Shown here piece by piece: positions 47,730-57,650 of a DNA stretch of 64,000 bases. A program made the position numbers and the translations under genes. The stretch lies in the NCBI RefSeq assembly GCF_014648475.1, contig NZ_BMRE01000007.1, positions 186,001-250,000 of the forward strand, in the 5' to 3' direction. The notes under the pieces are model-generated. The model was given only the letters and a program-made list of their open reading frames with translations, ran no database searches and had not been told where the DNA came from. The DNA comes from Lentzea flava. GTDB taxonomy: Bacteria; Actinomycetota; Actinomycetes; Mycobacteriales; Pseudonocardiaceae. Within the stretch, counting starts at the first letter, position 1; the number at the start of each line of letters is the position of its first letter.

Positions 47730-48446
47730 TCAGGCACTAGGGGTTTCGCCTGAAACCACGGCGGCGACGGCACTTCTGTTGTCCGACAGAAAGAAATGGC
47801 CGCCGGGAAACACCTTCAGCGCGAACGGCCCGGTCGTGCGTTCCCGCCACTGCTCCACCTCGTGGACGGACGCCTTCGGGTCGGCGTCGCCGGTCAACGC
47901 GGTCAGCGGGCACCCGAGCGGCGGCCCTGGGCGGTAGCGGTAGGTCTCCGCGGCCCGGTAGTCGGCGCGGATCGCGGGCAGCACCATCCGTACCAGCTCC
48001 TCGTCGTCGAACACCCGCGCGTTCGTGCCCGCGAGCTTCCTGACCTCGGCGAGGAGACCGGCGTCGTCCCGCTGGTGCACGCGGTCGTCGCGGACGATCT
48101 GCGGCGCGCGCCTGCCGGAGACGAACAGGTGGTCGGGTTCGTGTCGCAGTGCCACCTCGAACGCGACCATCGCGCCCATGCTGTGTCCGAAGAGGTGCAG
48201 CGGCCGGTCTCGGCTCAACAGGGGCGCGATGGCGTCGGCGAGCCGGCGGATGTCGTCGATCAGGGGCTCTGACCTGCGGTCCTGCCGCCCCGGGTACTGG
48301 ACCGCGACCAGCTCGGCACGGCCGTGGAAGGCCTGGGCGAACGGCTGGTACCAGCTCGCCGCGCCACCCGCGTGCGGGAAGCACACCAGCCGCGGAGCAC
48401 CGTCGGGAGCCTCCGCGAACCGCCGGAACCACAGCGTGGACGCCAC
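47730..48446 (-). CDS. Type II thioesterase (NysE/AmphE-like)
   Basis: 238 residues from the GTG at 48446 (MASTLWFRRFAEAPDGAP); the open frame reaches far upstream but over the divergent gene and without family similarity. Removes aberrant acyl groups from stalled PKS acyl carrier proteins. Alpha/beta hydrolase of the RifR/TEII family: CFPHAGGAASWYQPF near the N-terminus, nucleophile Ser in LFGHSMGAMVAFEVA (about residue 88), acid in GDADPKAS, catalytic His in PGGHFFLSD. No good Shine-Dalgarno is seen. It is the rightmost gene clearly belonging to the polyketide cluster and is followed in the same direction by the dehydratase after 66 bases. Confidence 0.9.
   Translation of the reverse strand: MASTLWFRRFAEAPDGAPRLVCFPHAGGAASWYQPFAQAFHGRAELVAVQYPGRQDRRSEPLIDDIRRLADAIAPLLSRDRPLHLFGHSMGAMVAFEVALRHEPDHLFVSGRRAPQIVRDDRVHQRDDAGLLAEVRKLAGTNARVFDDEELVRMVLPAIRADYRAAETYRYRPGPPLGCPLTALTGDADPKASVHEVEQWRERTTGPFALKVFPGGHFFLSDNRSAVAAVVSGETPSA
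47737..47752. promoter_or_regulatory. Candidate PAS-LuxR (PimM-type) operator upstream of the GDP-mannose dehydratase
   Basis: CTAGGGGTTTCGCCTG matches 13 of 16 positions of CTVGGGAWWTCCCBAG. It lies in the last codons of the thioesterase gene, 74-89 bases before the dehydratase start. A second TAGGGGTT at 47723-47730 repeats the block at 47738-47745 with a 15-base period. Confidence 0.45.
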
Positions 48447-48494
48447 AGCGCCGATGCAAACACCGTTCGGGCTGAGGAAACACCTGGAAACGGC

Positions 48495-48500
48495 TAGCGT
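48495..48500 (+). promoter_or_regulatory. Probable -10 box of a near-leaderless promoter for the LigD-type pair
   Basis: TAGCGT lies six bases before the ATG at 48507, and no Shine-Dalgarno precedes that ATG. This spacing is typical of leaderless actinobacterial transcripts. Confidence 0.45.
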
Positions 48501-48506
48501 GGCGGC

Positions 48507-49454
48507 ATGGGCAAGTCTCCGGCTGTGGAGCTCGAGGTGGAGGACCGCGTCGTGCGGATCTCCAACCCCGACCGCGTCTACTTCCCCGCGCGCGGCGAGA
48601 CGAAACTGGATCTCGCGAACTACTACCTGTCCGTCGGTGACGGCATCGTCCGCGCGCTGCGGGAACGGCCGTGCATGCTGCACCGCTTCCCCGAGGGCGT
48701 GAGCGGCGAGAAAGTGCACCAGAAAAGGCTTCCGCACGGCGCGCCACCGTGGGTGCGGACCGTGCGGGTGCACTTTCCGCGCTACAACCGCCACGCGGAC
48801 GAACTCTGCGTCACGCACGTCGCCGACGTGATCTGGGCCGTCCAGATGTCCACTGTGGAGTTCCACCCGTGGAACTCGCGTGCGGCGGACACGGAGAAGC
48901 CCGACGAGTGGCGCATCGACCTCGATCCCGGTCCGACGTGCACGTTCGACCGGGTCAAACGGGTCGCCGGTGTGGTCGAGGAGGTGCTCGCGGAACTCGG
49001 CGCGGTCGGGTTCCCGAAGACGTCTGGGTCGAAGGGCCTGCACATCTACGTGCGGATCAAGCCCGACTACGGGTTCCACGACGTGCGCAAGGCGGCTCTG
49101 GCGTTCGCGCACGAGGTCGAACGCCGCGCGCCGGACGACGCCGAGACCACGTGGTGGCGCAAGGACCGCGACCCGTCGCTGGTTTTCGTGGACTACAACC
49201 AGAACACGCGCGACCGGACGATCGCGTCTGCCTACTCGGTGCGCGGTGTTCCCGAGGCCACCGTGTCGACGCCGATCCGCTGGGACGAGATCCCCGACGT
49301 CGACCCGCGCGACTTCACCATCGCCACCGTGCCGAAGCGCTACGCCGAACTGGGCGACCTGCACGCCGGGATCGACGACGCGGTGTGGGGAATCGAACCG
49401 CTGCTGGAGTGGGCCGCCCGCGACGAACTCGAGGTTCCCGATGAGCAGCAGTGA
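48507..49454 (+). CDS. LigD-type primase-polymerase (PolDom), non-homologous end joining
   Basis: 315 residues. Archaeo-eukaryotic primase superfamily polymerase domain as in bacterial LigD, which fills in ends during Ku-dependent double-strand break repair; here it stands alone without ligase or nuclease domains. Metal site IDLDPGP (about residue 136), template/nucleotide motif SGSKGLHIYV, and C-terminal VFVDYNQNTRDRTIASAYSV with the third Asp. The ATG at 48507 has a -10-like TAGCGT six bases upstream. It overlaps the next, related gene by 14 bases. No Ku or ligase gene is in the window. Confidence 0.9.
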   Translation: MGKSPAVELEVEDRVVRISNPDRVYFPARGETKLDLANYYLSVGDGIVRALRERPCMLHRFPEGVSGEKVHQKRLPHGAPPWVRTVRVHFPRYNRHADELCVTHVADVIWAVQMSTVEFHPWNSRAADTEKPDEWRIDLDPGPTCTFDRVKRVAGVVEEVLAELGAVGFPKTSGSKGLHIYVRIKPDYGFHDVRKAALAFAHEVERRAPDDAETTWWRKDRDPSLVFVDYNQNTRDRTIASAYSVRGVPEATVSTPIRWDEIPDVDPRDFTIATVPKRYAELGDLHAGIDDAVWGIEPLLEWAARDELEVPDEQQ

Positions 49455-50388
49455 GATCAAGTTCTCGAACCTCGACCAGCCGCTGTTCGGCGGCATGGTC
49501 AAGGGCGACCTGGTGGAGTACCTGGACTTCGTCGCCGACCGGTTCGTGCCGGTGCTGGCGGGGCGGCCGCTGTCGGTGTGGCGGATCCTGTCCGGGAAGG
49601 GATCCAAGGACGGCCAGGAACCGTTCATGCAGAAGAACGTTCCCAAGTACACGCCGTCGTTCGTCAAGACGGTCGAGGTGTGGGCGGAGACGTCGCACCG
49701 GCAGATCAAGTACGCGCTGTGCGACGACAAGCAGACGCTGATGTGGTTCGCGAACCAGCGTGCGGTCGAGTACCACGTGCCGTTGTTCGTCAAAGATCAT
49801 TCCGGGGATGACCACCAGACGCACATGGTGCTCGACATCGACCCGCCGGAGGGTGCCGGTTTCGACGTCGTGGTCGCAGCGGCGTTCCTGATCAGGGAAG
49901 CTCTGGCGCAGGCAGGCCTGGAAGGCGCGGTGAAGACCAGCGGCGCCAAGGGCGTGCACATCTTCGTTCCATTGGAGAAGCACGATCCCGACGACGTGGC
50001 GGCGGCGACGCGCGCGGTGGCGGCACGGGCGGAGAAGCTCGATCCGTCGCTCGCCACCACCGCCTACATCCGGGACGAGCGGCAGGGCAAGGTCTTCCTC
50101 GACTCGACTCGGGCCTGGGGTGCCACCGTCGTCGCCGCGTACAGCCCGCGGCTGCGGGAGGGGCTGCCGATCTCGTTCCCGGTGCCGTGGGACTCGCTGA
50201 AGGACGTCGTCCCCGCCGACTTCACCGTGAAGAGCAGGTTCGACGGCGATCCGTGGACCTCGCTGATGCCCGCGCCGCAACGGCTGCCCGATGACCTGGT
50301 GGAACAGGGGCACGGCATCCCGGTCGCGCGGGTCGTCGCGATGCACGAGGGCAAGCGGCGCAAGGCTCAGCGCGAACGCGAGAAGTAG
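49441..50388 (+). CDS. Second LigD-type primase-polymerase (PolDom)
   Basis: 315 residues from the ATG at 49441, inside the end of the previous gene and in another frame, so the two are translationally coupled. Same superfamily but divergent: LDIDPPE metal motif, TSGAKGVHIFVPL, and VFLDSTRAWGATVVAAYS in place of the YNQN/RDRT version, with PWDSL near the C-terminus. The two are paralogues from an old duplication rather than a recent one. Probably works with its partner in end joining or primer synthesis. Its 3' end overlaps the convergent caspase-like gene by 22 bases. Confidence 0.88.
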   Translation: MSSSEIKFSNLDQPLFGGMVKGDLVEYLDFVADRFVPVLAGRPLSVWRILSGKGSKDGQEPFMQKNVPKYTPSFVKTVEVWAETSHRQIKYALCDDKQTLMWFANQRAVEYHVPLFVKDHSGDDHQTHMVLDIDPPEGAGFDVVVAAAFLIREALAQAGLEGAVKTSGAKGVHIFVPLEKHDPDDVAAATRAVAARAEKLDPSLATTAYIRDERQGKVFLDSTRAWGATVVAAYSPRLREGLPISFPVPWDSLKDVVPADFTVKSRFDGDPWTSLMPAPQRLPDDLVEQGHGIPVARVVAMHEGKRRKAQREREK

Positions 50389-52751
50389 GCGACGATCGCT
50401 GCCGCCAGCGGCAGGGCCACATGACTGACGCTGGTGAACGTCGGCTCGGACGCGGCCACGTACTCGTTGGCGCGCACGAGCAGCCCGGCGGCCACGGTGA
50501 CGTAGCCGGCGAACCTGGCCGTGCCGCTGGTCAGGACCGCGATCAGCGGGACCACGACCAGGCCCGCGAAGCTCGCGTGCACGACGAACAGCGGGACACC
50601 GGTGAGGTGCAGGGCCGCGTCCACGATCAGCAACACCGGCGCGATCGCGGAGAACCGGGCCCGTTCCCGCCAGATCCGGTAGCCCGCGAGACCGGTGAGG
50701 GCGATCGCGACCGCCAGGAACGTGAGGTCGGTCGCGTCGCCCGCGAACGACTCCAGGGCGTCGGCAGAGGAGGCGACCACGAGCACACCGGCCGCTCCCA
50801 GCACCCCGCTCGCGGCCGCCAGCCACCGCGGACTCGCCAGGAGCGCCGCGGCCGCCACCGTGACGGCCATGCCGAGCAGGAACGGCAGGTAGGTCGTCTC
50901 GCTGCCGCCGACGAGGCCGGTCGTGCCGGCCAGCAGGCCAAGAGCGGCGCCGGGCAGCCACGGGTGGTCGCGGCAGGTCAGCGCGAACATGGTGGCGACG
51001 AGTGCCCACGGCCAGACGGTGGCGAACAGCAGGGTGCTGGAAATGGTGTCGCCGAGATGGCCGGTCAGGCCGCCGGTGACCGTCATGAGGCCGACCACCA
51101 GGAGCGCCAGTGCCAGGCCTGCGACCAGGCGGGACGCCGCGGTCAGGCCTGCGGCCAGGCGGGGCGCCGCGGTCGTGCCGGAGACCGGGACCCGTGCGGC
51201 GCTCACTCCCTGCATGGCCGAGCCGGCACCCGACGCGGTGAGCCGCGACCGCCGGGGCCCGGTGTCCCGCTCGCCGGACCGGTCCGCCCGGTCGGCTCTC
51301 GCCGGAGTGTCAGACCCGCTGAGTACCGTGGAAAGCGGGGGTTCCCGATCCGAGGGGACCCTTGCGCGAGCCTGGGCCGCACCCGCGCCCTCCCGCGAGG
51401 CGAGCAGCGAGGTCGGCGCGGGTGCGGTGGCCGGTTCCGGCTTCTCCCCCAGTGCTTTGCGGGCTGCCGTCGCCACCATCCGGCTGTCGTCCTCCGCCAG
51501 CCGCCGCAACGCGAGCCGCGCCGCCAGCACCCTGCCCTCGTGCGCCACGGACAACATCCGCACCAGCGACGGAATCGCCCCCGCCCGCACGCCGGGCAGC
51601 GAGTGGTCGATGGCCTCCTGCAGGTCCGACGGCAGCGCGGCGGGCACGGACACCGGCCGGGCACGGCGAGCGATGCGCAGGTCGCCGCGCACGTCGAGCA
51701 TCCACTTGCCGGGCGTCTGGTGCGGGGTCACGCGGCGGACGCGGTCGTAGACGTACTCGTAGAGCTCGTCGAGGCCCACGTGGCCGTCCTGGTCGCGGTC
51801 GGCGTCGCCGGATTCCAGGCCCTCCACCAGGGCTGAGGTGAAGACCGACGGTTCGCCCGCCGAGGAGTCGGCGACGGCGGCGCCCTCGAAGGCGTACTCC
51901 ACGGCCGACGACGCGGTGATCACGGCCCGGCCGCTGCCGCCGAACTGTTCCTCCAGGCCCACGGAGCCGCCCGCGCGGGCGACCATGCCGCGGCCGAACG
52001 CGCCGGAGTAGCAGCAGTCGAGCAGGAGCACGATGCGGCGGGAGCGGGAGCGGTTCATGCGGCGGGCCACGAAGTCGGCGGAGACCGCGGTGCCGGCCAG
52101 GCGGTTGAGCCTGGTGCCCGAGGTGGCGAAGTGGAGTTCGCCCGCCTCGTCCTTCACGCCGTGGCCGGAGAAGTGCAGGACCAGGAGGTCGTCCGGTTCG
52201 CGGTCGGCGAAGAAGTCCTCGACGGCCTCGTTCACCTCGGCGGCCGAGGAGTTGATCAGGGTGCGCACGTCGAACCCGCCGATGCGCGGATCGGCCAGGA
52301 CCTCGCCGAGGCGGGCCGCGTCGTGAGCGGGGGCGCGCAGCGCGGACAGGCCGGGGTCGGTGAACTCGTAGCTCGCGATGATCAACGCGTAGCGCTGGGG
52401 GCGGTGTCTCGCCAGCCATTCCGCGGCGCGGGCCCGCTCGGCCTCCGTGGGCGCGCCGGTCAGTTCCAGCGTGTCGCCGTCGGCCTCCACCGTCACGGAA
52501 CGCTCGCGGCGCTGGCCCAGCCACGACGACACGGCGTTGATCAGCGCGGCCAGCACGGTGGACTGGGAGATGGTCGTCAGCACGGTGCCGATCTCGGCGG
52601 GGTCGAGGGCCTTGGCGCCCTCGGCGGCCTCGCCGGGAACGCCGGCCACCGGTGCCAGTTCGCGCAGCTCAGCCCGCAGGAAGGTGGCGAGCTGCTCGAT
52701 GCGCTCGTCGTCGGCCCCGTCCTCGTGAACGCGCAGTGTGACGTCGGTCAT
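50367..52751 (-). CDS. EACC1-like domain + caspase-like peptidase (C14) + multi-pass membrane protein
   Basis: 794 residues. Residues 1-100 resemble the effector-associated EACC1 module of actinobacterial conflict systems (alpha/beta start, then SWLGQRRERSVTVEADG). Residues 120-350 are a caspase/metacaspase fold: His197 in LHFSGHG and Cys247 in LLDCCYSGAFG form the catalytic dyad, followed by an EF-hand-like DADRDQDGHVGLDEL. Residues 375-435 look HEAT-like; 436-510 are low complexity; 515-790 contain nine or ten hydrophobic helices. The protease part would be cytoplasmic and membrane-anchored. The ATG at 52751 follows AGGAGG, which is paired in a hairpin. It sits 43 bases downstream of another membrane-protein gene in the same direction. 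Function is unknown; a stress or anti-phage cell-death role is inference from family. Confidence 0.82.
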   Translation of the reverse strand: MTDVTLRVHEDGADDERIEQLATFLRAELRELAPVAGVPGEAAEGAKALDPAEIGTVLTTISQSTVLAALINAVSSWLGQRRERSVTVEADGDTLELTGAPTEAERARAAEWLARHRPQRYALIIASYEFTDPGLSALRAPAHDAARLGEVLADPRIGGFDVRTLINSSAAEVNEAVEDFFADREPDDLLVLHFSGHGVKDEAGELHFATSGTRLNRLAGTAVSADFVARRMNRSRSRRIVLLLDCCYSGAFGRGMVARAGGSVGLEEQFGGSGRAVITASSAVEYAFEGAAVADSSAGEPSVFTSALVEGLESGDADRDQDGHVGLDELYEYVYDRVRRVTPHQTPGKWMLDVRGDLRIARRARPVSVPAALPSDLQEAIDHSLPGVRAGAIPSLVRMLSVAHEGRVLAARLALRRLAEDDSRMVATAARKALGEKPEPATAPAPTSLLASREGAGAAQARARVPSDREPPLSTVLSGSDTPARADRADRSGERDTGPRRSRLTASGAGSAMQGVSAARVPVSGTTAAPRLAAGLTAASRLVAGLALALLVVGLMTVTGGLTGHLGDTISSTLLFATVWPWALVATMFALTCRDHPWLPGAALGLLAGTTGLVGGSETTYLPFLLGMAVTVAAAALLASPRWLAAASGVLGAAGVLVVASSADALESFAGDATDLTFLAVAIALTGLAGYRIWRERARFSAIAPVLLIVDAALHLTGVPLFVVHASFAGLVVVPLIAVLTSGTARFAGYVTVAAGLLVRANEYVAASEPTFTSVSHVALPLAAAIVAYFSRSR

Positions 52752-52756
52752 AGCGG

Positions 52757-52773
52757 CCTCCTATCGAAGGAGG
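52757..52773 (-). promoter_or_regulatory. Hairpin sequestering the Shine-Dalgarno of the caspase-like gene
   Basis: On the minus strand CCTCCT-TCGAT-AGGAGG forms a 6-bp stem whose 3' arm is the Shine-Dalgarno itself, five bases before the ATG at 52751. It could restrain translation of a potentially toxic protease. Confidence 0.55.
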
Positions 52774-52794
52774 TCGCTCAGCCGGTCGAAAGCA

Positions 52795-53676
52795 TTACGA
52801 CGGGTCGGAACCCCGGAACGCACCCCACCACAGGCCCAGGGCCGCGGCGATCACCGTGGCCGTGATCCAGCCGGTGAAACCGCTCCCGTCCACGTACGCC
52901 CAGAACAGGCCGACGATCGGCGCGGGCACCAGGAACACCGCGTCCACCCGCAGCTGCGCGAGCAGGCCGCGCGGAGCCCGCGTCTCGGGATCGGGCTGCG
53001 CCGGGTTGTCGACCCGGCGGCCGCGCGGGTGCTTGTGCACCGGACGGCCCGACGGGTAGATGGTCACGCCGTCGGCCACCACGACCCGTCCGCCGCGCAG
53101 CTCGACGTCGACGGGCGACGGCAGCGTCACGAGCACCGGGTCGTAGTAGACGGGCAGCCAGCGCTCGACCCGGCCGTCGATCTCCAGCCACGACCGCACC
53201 ATCAGCCCCGACTGCACCCGGATCCGCCGCACGGACGCGGTGACCGGCTCGGCCCGCACAGACCTGACCGCCAGCAACAGCCGCACCAGGCCCGCGAGCA
53301 CCACCAGCAACGCCACCGCGACCGAGAACGTCACGCCGCCCAGCGCGCGATCGGTCTCCAGCAACAGGTCCGCGCCGGGAATCACCGCACGCGAAGGATC
53401 GGCCGGGTCGAACGCCACCTGCGTCTGCTTGCCGACGACCCGGTCGCCGTCCTCGTACGGGACGCGCGCCGACCCGGACGGCCACCGCACCTCCACCGCG
53501 CCGCCGTCGAACGACACGACGCTGCCGACCTCGCGCGACGTCATGGACGACAACAGGTCGCGATCGTCCGAATAGGACAGCCACGAGAAGAACGCGACGA
53601 CGGAGCAGACGAACAGCACGACCGCCGTGGCGAGAACACCGTGGCGCAGCGCACGAACCCGGGAACGCAGCAACAC
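52795..53676 (-). CDS. Membrane protein of unknown function (DUF3592-like)
   Basis: About 293 residues from the GTG at 53676, or from a TTG three bases later; GGAG lies just upstream. The longer frame to ATG 53730 is rejected because it would run through a terminator hairpin. One helix near the N-terminus (VLATAVVLFVCSVVAFFSW), an extracytoplasmic-type beta-rich region with REVGSVVSFDGGAVEVRW resembling DUF3592 proteins, a second helix (TFSVAVALLVVLAGLVRLLL), a soluble region, and two C-terminal helices (VDAVFLVPAPIVGLFWAY and WITATVIAAALGLWWGAF). It lies 43 bases upstream of the caspase-like gene in the same direction, so the two may form an operon. I do not recognise a function. Confidence 0.7.
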   Translation of the reverse strand: MLLRSRVRALRHGVLATAVVLFVCSVVAFFSWLSYSDDRDLLSSMTSREVGSVVSFDGGAVEVRWPSGSARVPYEDGDRVVGKQTQVAFDPADPSRAVIPGADLLLETDRALGGVTFSVAVALLVVLAGLVRLLLAVRSVRAEPVTASVRRIRVQSGLMVRSWLEIDGRVERWLPVYYDPVLVTLPSPVDVELRGGRVVVADGVTIYPSGRPVHKHPRGRRVDNPAQPDPETRAPRGLLAQLRVDAVFLVPAPIVGLFWAYVDGSGFTGWITATVIAAALGLWWGAFRGSDPS

Positions 53677-53695
53677 AACTCCAGAGAAGAAGACG

Positions 53696-53727
53696 AACGG
53701 CCCGGCAGGAGGACCCGCCGGGCCGTT
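53696..53727 (-). terminator. Intrinsic terminator of the dpp-type operon
   Basis: Arms AACGGCCCGGCAGG and CCCGCCGGGCCGTT pair over 14 bases (one wobble) with a four-base loop; minus-strand reading continues into CGTCTTCTTCT. It lies 17 bases after the stop of the binding-protein gene. Confidence 0.85.
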
Positions 53728-53744
53728 CATCAGCTAACTACACG

Positions 53745-55434
53745 TCACGAGGTGAAGCCCATGTGGATGTAGTCGTACGGGCGGTTCGCGAACGCGACGG
53801 CACCGAAGTTCGCCACGTTGCTCTTGACCGCGACCGCGCCGGGAAGCTGGTAGAGCGGCAGCTGGTGGCCGATCTCCCAGATCTTCTTGTCGATCTCGTT
53901 GGTGAGGGCGGCGCGCTTGGCGTCGTCGAGCTCACCGTTGGCCTCGTCGAGCATCTTGTTGATCTCCTCGGACCCGATGCGACCGTAGTTCTGGTTGGTG
54001 CTGTTCGGGTCGAGGTAGTAGATGCCCTTGCTGTCCGAGATCGGCGTGGCCGAGGACAGCCAGCGGAAGCCGGTCATGTCGAAGTTGCCGACGTTGACGT
54101 ACTGCTTGAAGAAGTCGGTCGACGGCACGGCCTGGATGTCGATCTTGGCGCCGACCTCCTTCAGCTGCGACTGCACGAGCTTCGCGATCTGGTCGGAGAC
54201 GGGGTTCGGCGTCGGGATGACGTACCGGATGACGAGCTCCTTGCCGTCCTTCTTCCGGGTCTCACCCTCGAGCTTCCAGCCCAGCTCGTCGAGCTGCTTC
54301 TTCGCGGCTTCCTTGTCGAACGACGCGATGGACGAGTTGTCCTTGTACTCCTTCGTGCCCAGCAGGAAGAAGTGGTTACCGGTGATCTGCGCGTCACCCT
54401 TGAGCATCTGGCCGAGCAGCGCCCGCGTGATGTTCTTGGTGTCGATACCGCGCATCAGCGCGACGCGGAGCTTGGCGTCCTTGAGGATCGACGAGTCCGC
54501 ACCGTTGAACGTGATGTGCGAGTAGTCCGGCGTGATCGCCTGGCGGATCGTCACACCCTGCATCGACCGCGCCTTGGTGAAGTTGTCGATGCTGGAGCCG
54601 ATGTCGAAGTAGTCGATCTGGCCGTTGGCGAGCGCGTCCGCGAGGGCGGGGCGGTCGACCTGACGGAACGTGATCTTGTCCAGCTTCGGCTTCTCGCCCC
54701 ACCACGCGTCATCGCGCACGACGGTGACGACCTTGCCGGTGAGGTCGATCGTGCCGATCTTGAACGGACCGGCGGTCACCTTCGGCTTGTCCGCCCAGCC
54801 CTTGTTGAACTCCTCGACGGAGGACGACATGGACTTCGGGTAGAGGGGCGAGAAAATGCCCTTCCACTCGGCGAACTTCTTCTTGAACGTGACCTTGACG
54901 TCCTGGTCGGTCGCGCCCTTCTCGACCTTCTCGATGTCCTCGTAGCCCGTGGTGCCGGCGACCGAGTAGTCCTTGTTGGTGCCGTTCAGCGACTTCCACA
55001 TGGCCTCGAAGTCCTGCCACGACAGGGCAGTGCCGTCCGACCACTTGGCCTTCGGGTTGATCTTGAACTCGAGGACCTGCGGGTCGGTGGAGGCGAGCTT
55101 CGCCTCCTCCAGGTAGTCCTTGTTGATCTCGATCGTCGAGTCCGGCAGCTGCTTGTACAGGTTCGGCATCATCGTGTCGATCATGCGGCGGCCGTCGGCG
55201 TTGGTGCCGTCGAGCTGGTTGTAGTTCCAGTTGTCCGGCAGCTGGTCAACCGGCCAGCGGAACTCGCCGCCGTCCTTGACCTTGGAGGCGTCCTGCGGGT
55301 TGATGTCCGCCTGACCCACCGTGTTCTCCGCGCCCTTCAGGCCGGAGTCGGTCTTGCTGGGCCCCCCCACACGCGGTAAGCGTGAGGGCGACCGCGACCA
55401 GCGCGGTCACTCCCACCTTGGTACGTCGACTCAC
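53745..55434 (-). CDS. Peptide/nickel-type ABC transporter substrate-binding lipoprotein (SBP_bac_5), frameshifted
   Basis: Binds oligopeptides or similar ligands for the adjacent DppB/C/DF importer. GTG 55434 (GGAGG nine bases upstream) starts the signal peptide VSRRTKVGVTALVAVALTL with lipobox LTAC. The mature domain (DGGEFRWPVDQLPDNWN to the end, about 535 residues) is in another frame. The switch is in a run of seven G (C at 55362-55368 on the plus strand) directly after the lipobox Cys; six G would join both frames as CGGPSK. The family fold is otherwise complete: NPKAKWSDGTALSWQDFEAMW and the long two-lobed domain. Either one extra base in the sequence, or a real frameshift or slippage site. 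Last gene of the operon, followed by a strong terminator. Confidence 0.85.
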
Positions 55435-55520
55435 TGTCGTGAACCTCCCTCGTGCCCGGACACCAGTTGCCGGGGACACTGTTCCTTCGTGCTCGCAGGT
55501 CGTCTGAGGCGACGGATGCA

Positions 55521-57649
<2,129 letters not shown>

Positions 57650-57650
<1 letters not shown>

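Noticed and set aside
48447..49793. Upstream extension of the thioesterase frame to 49793
   Set aside because: The added part is opposite the LigD-type genes and has no family similarity; the thioesterase fold begins at 48446.
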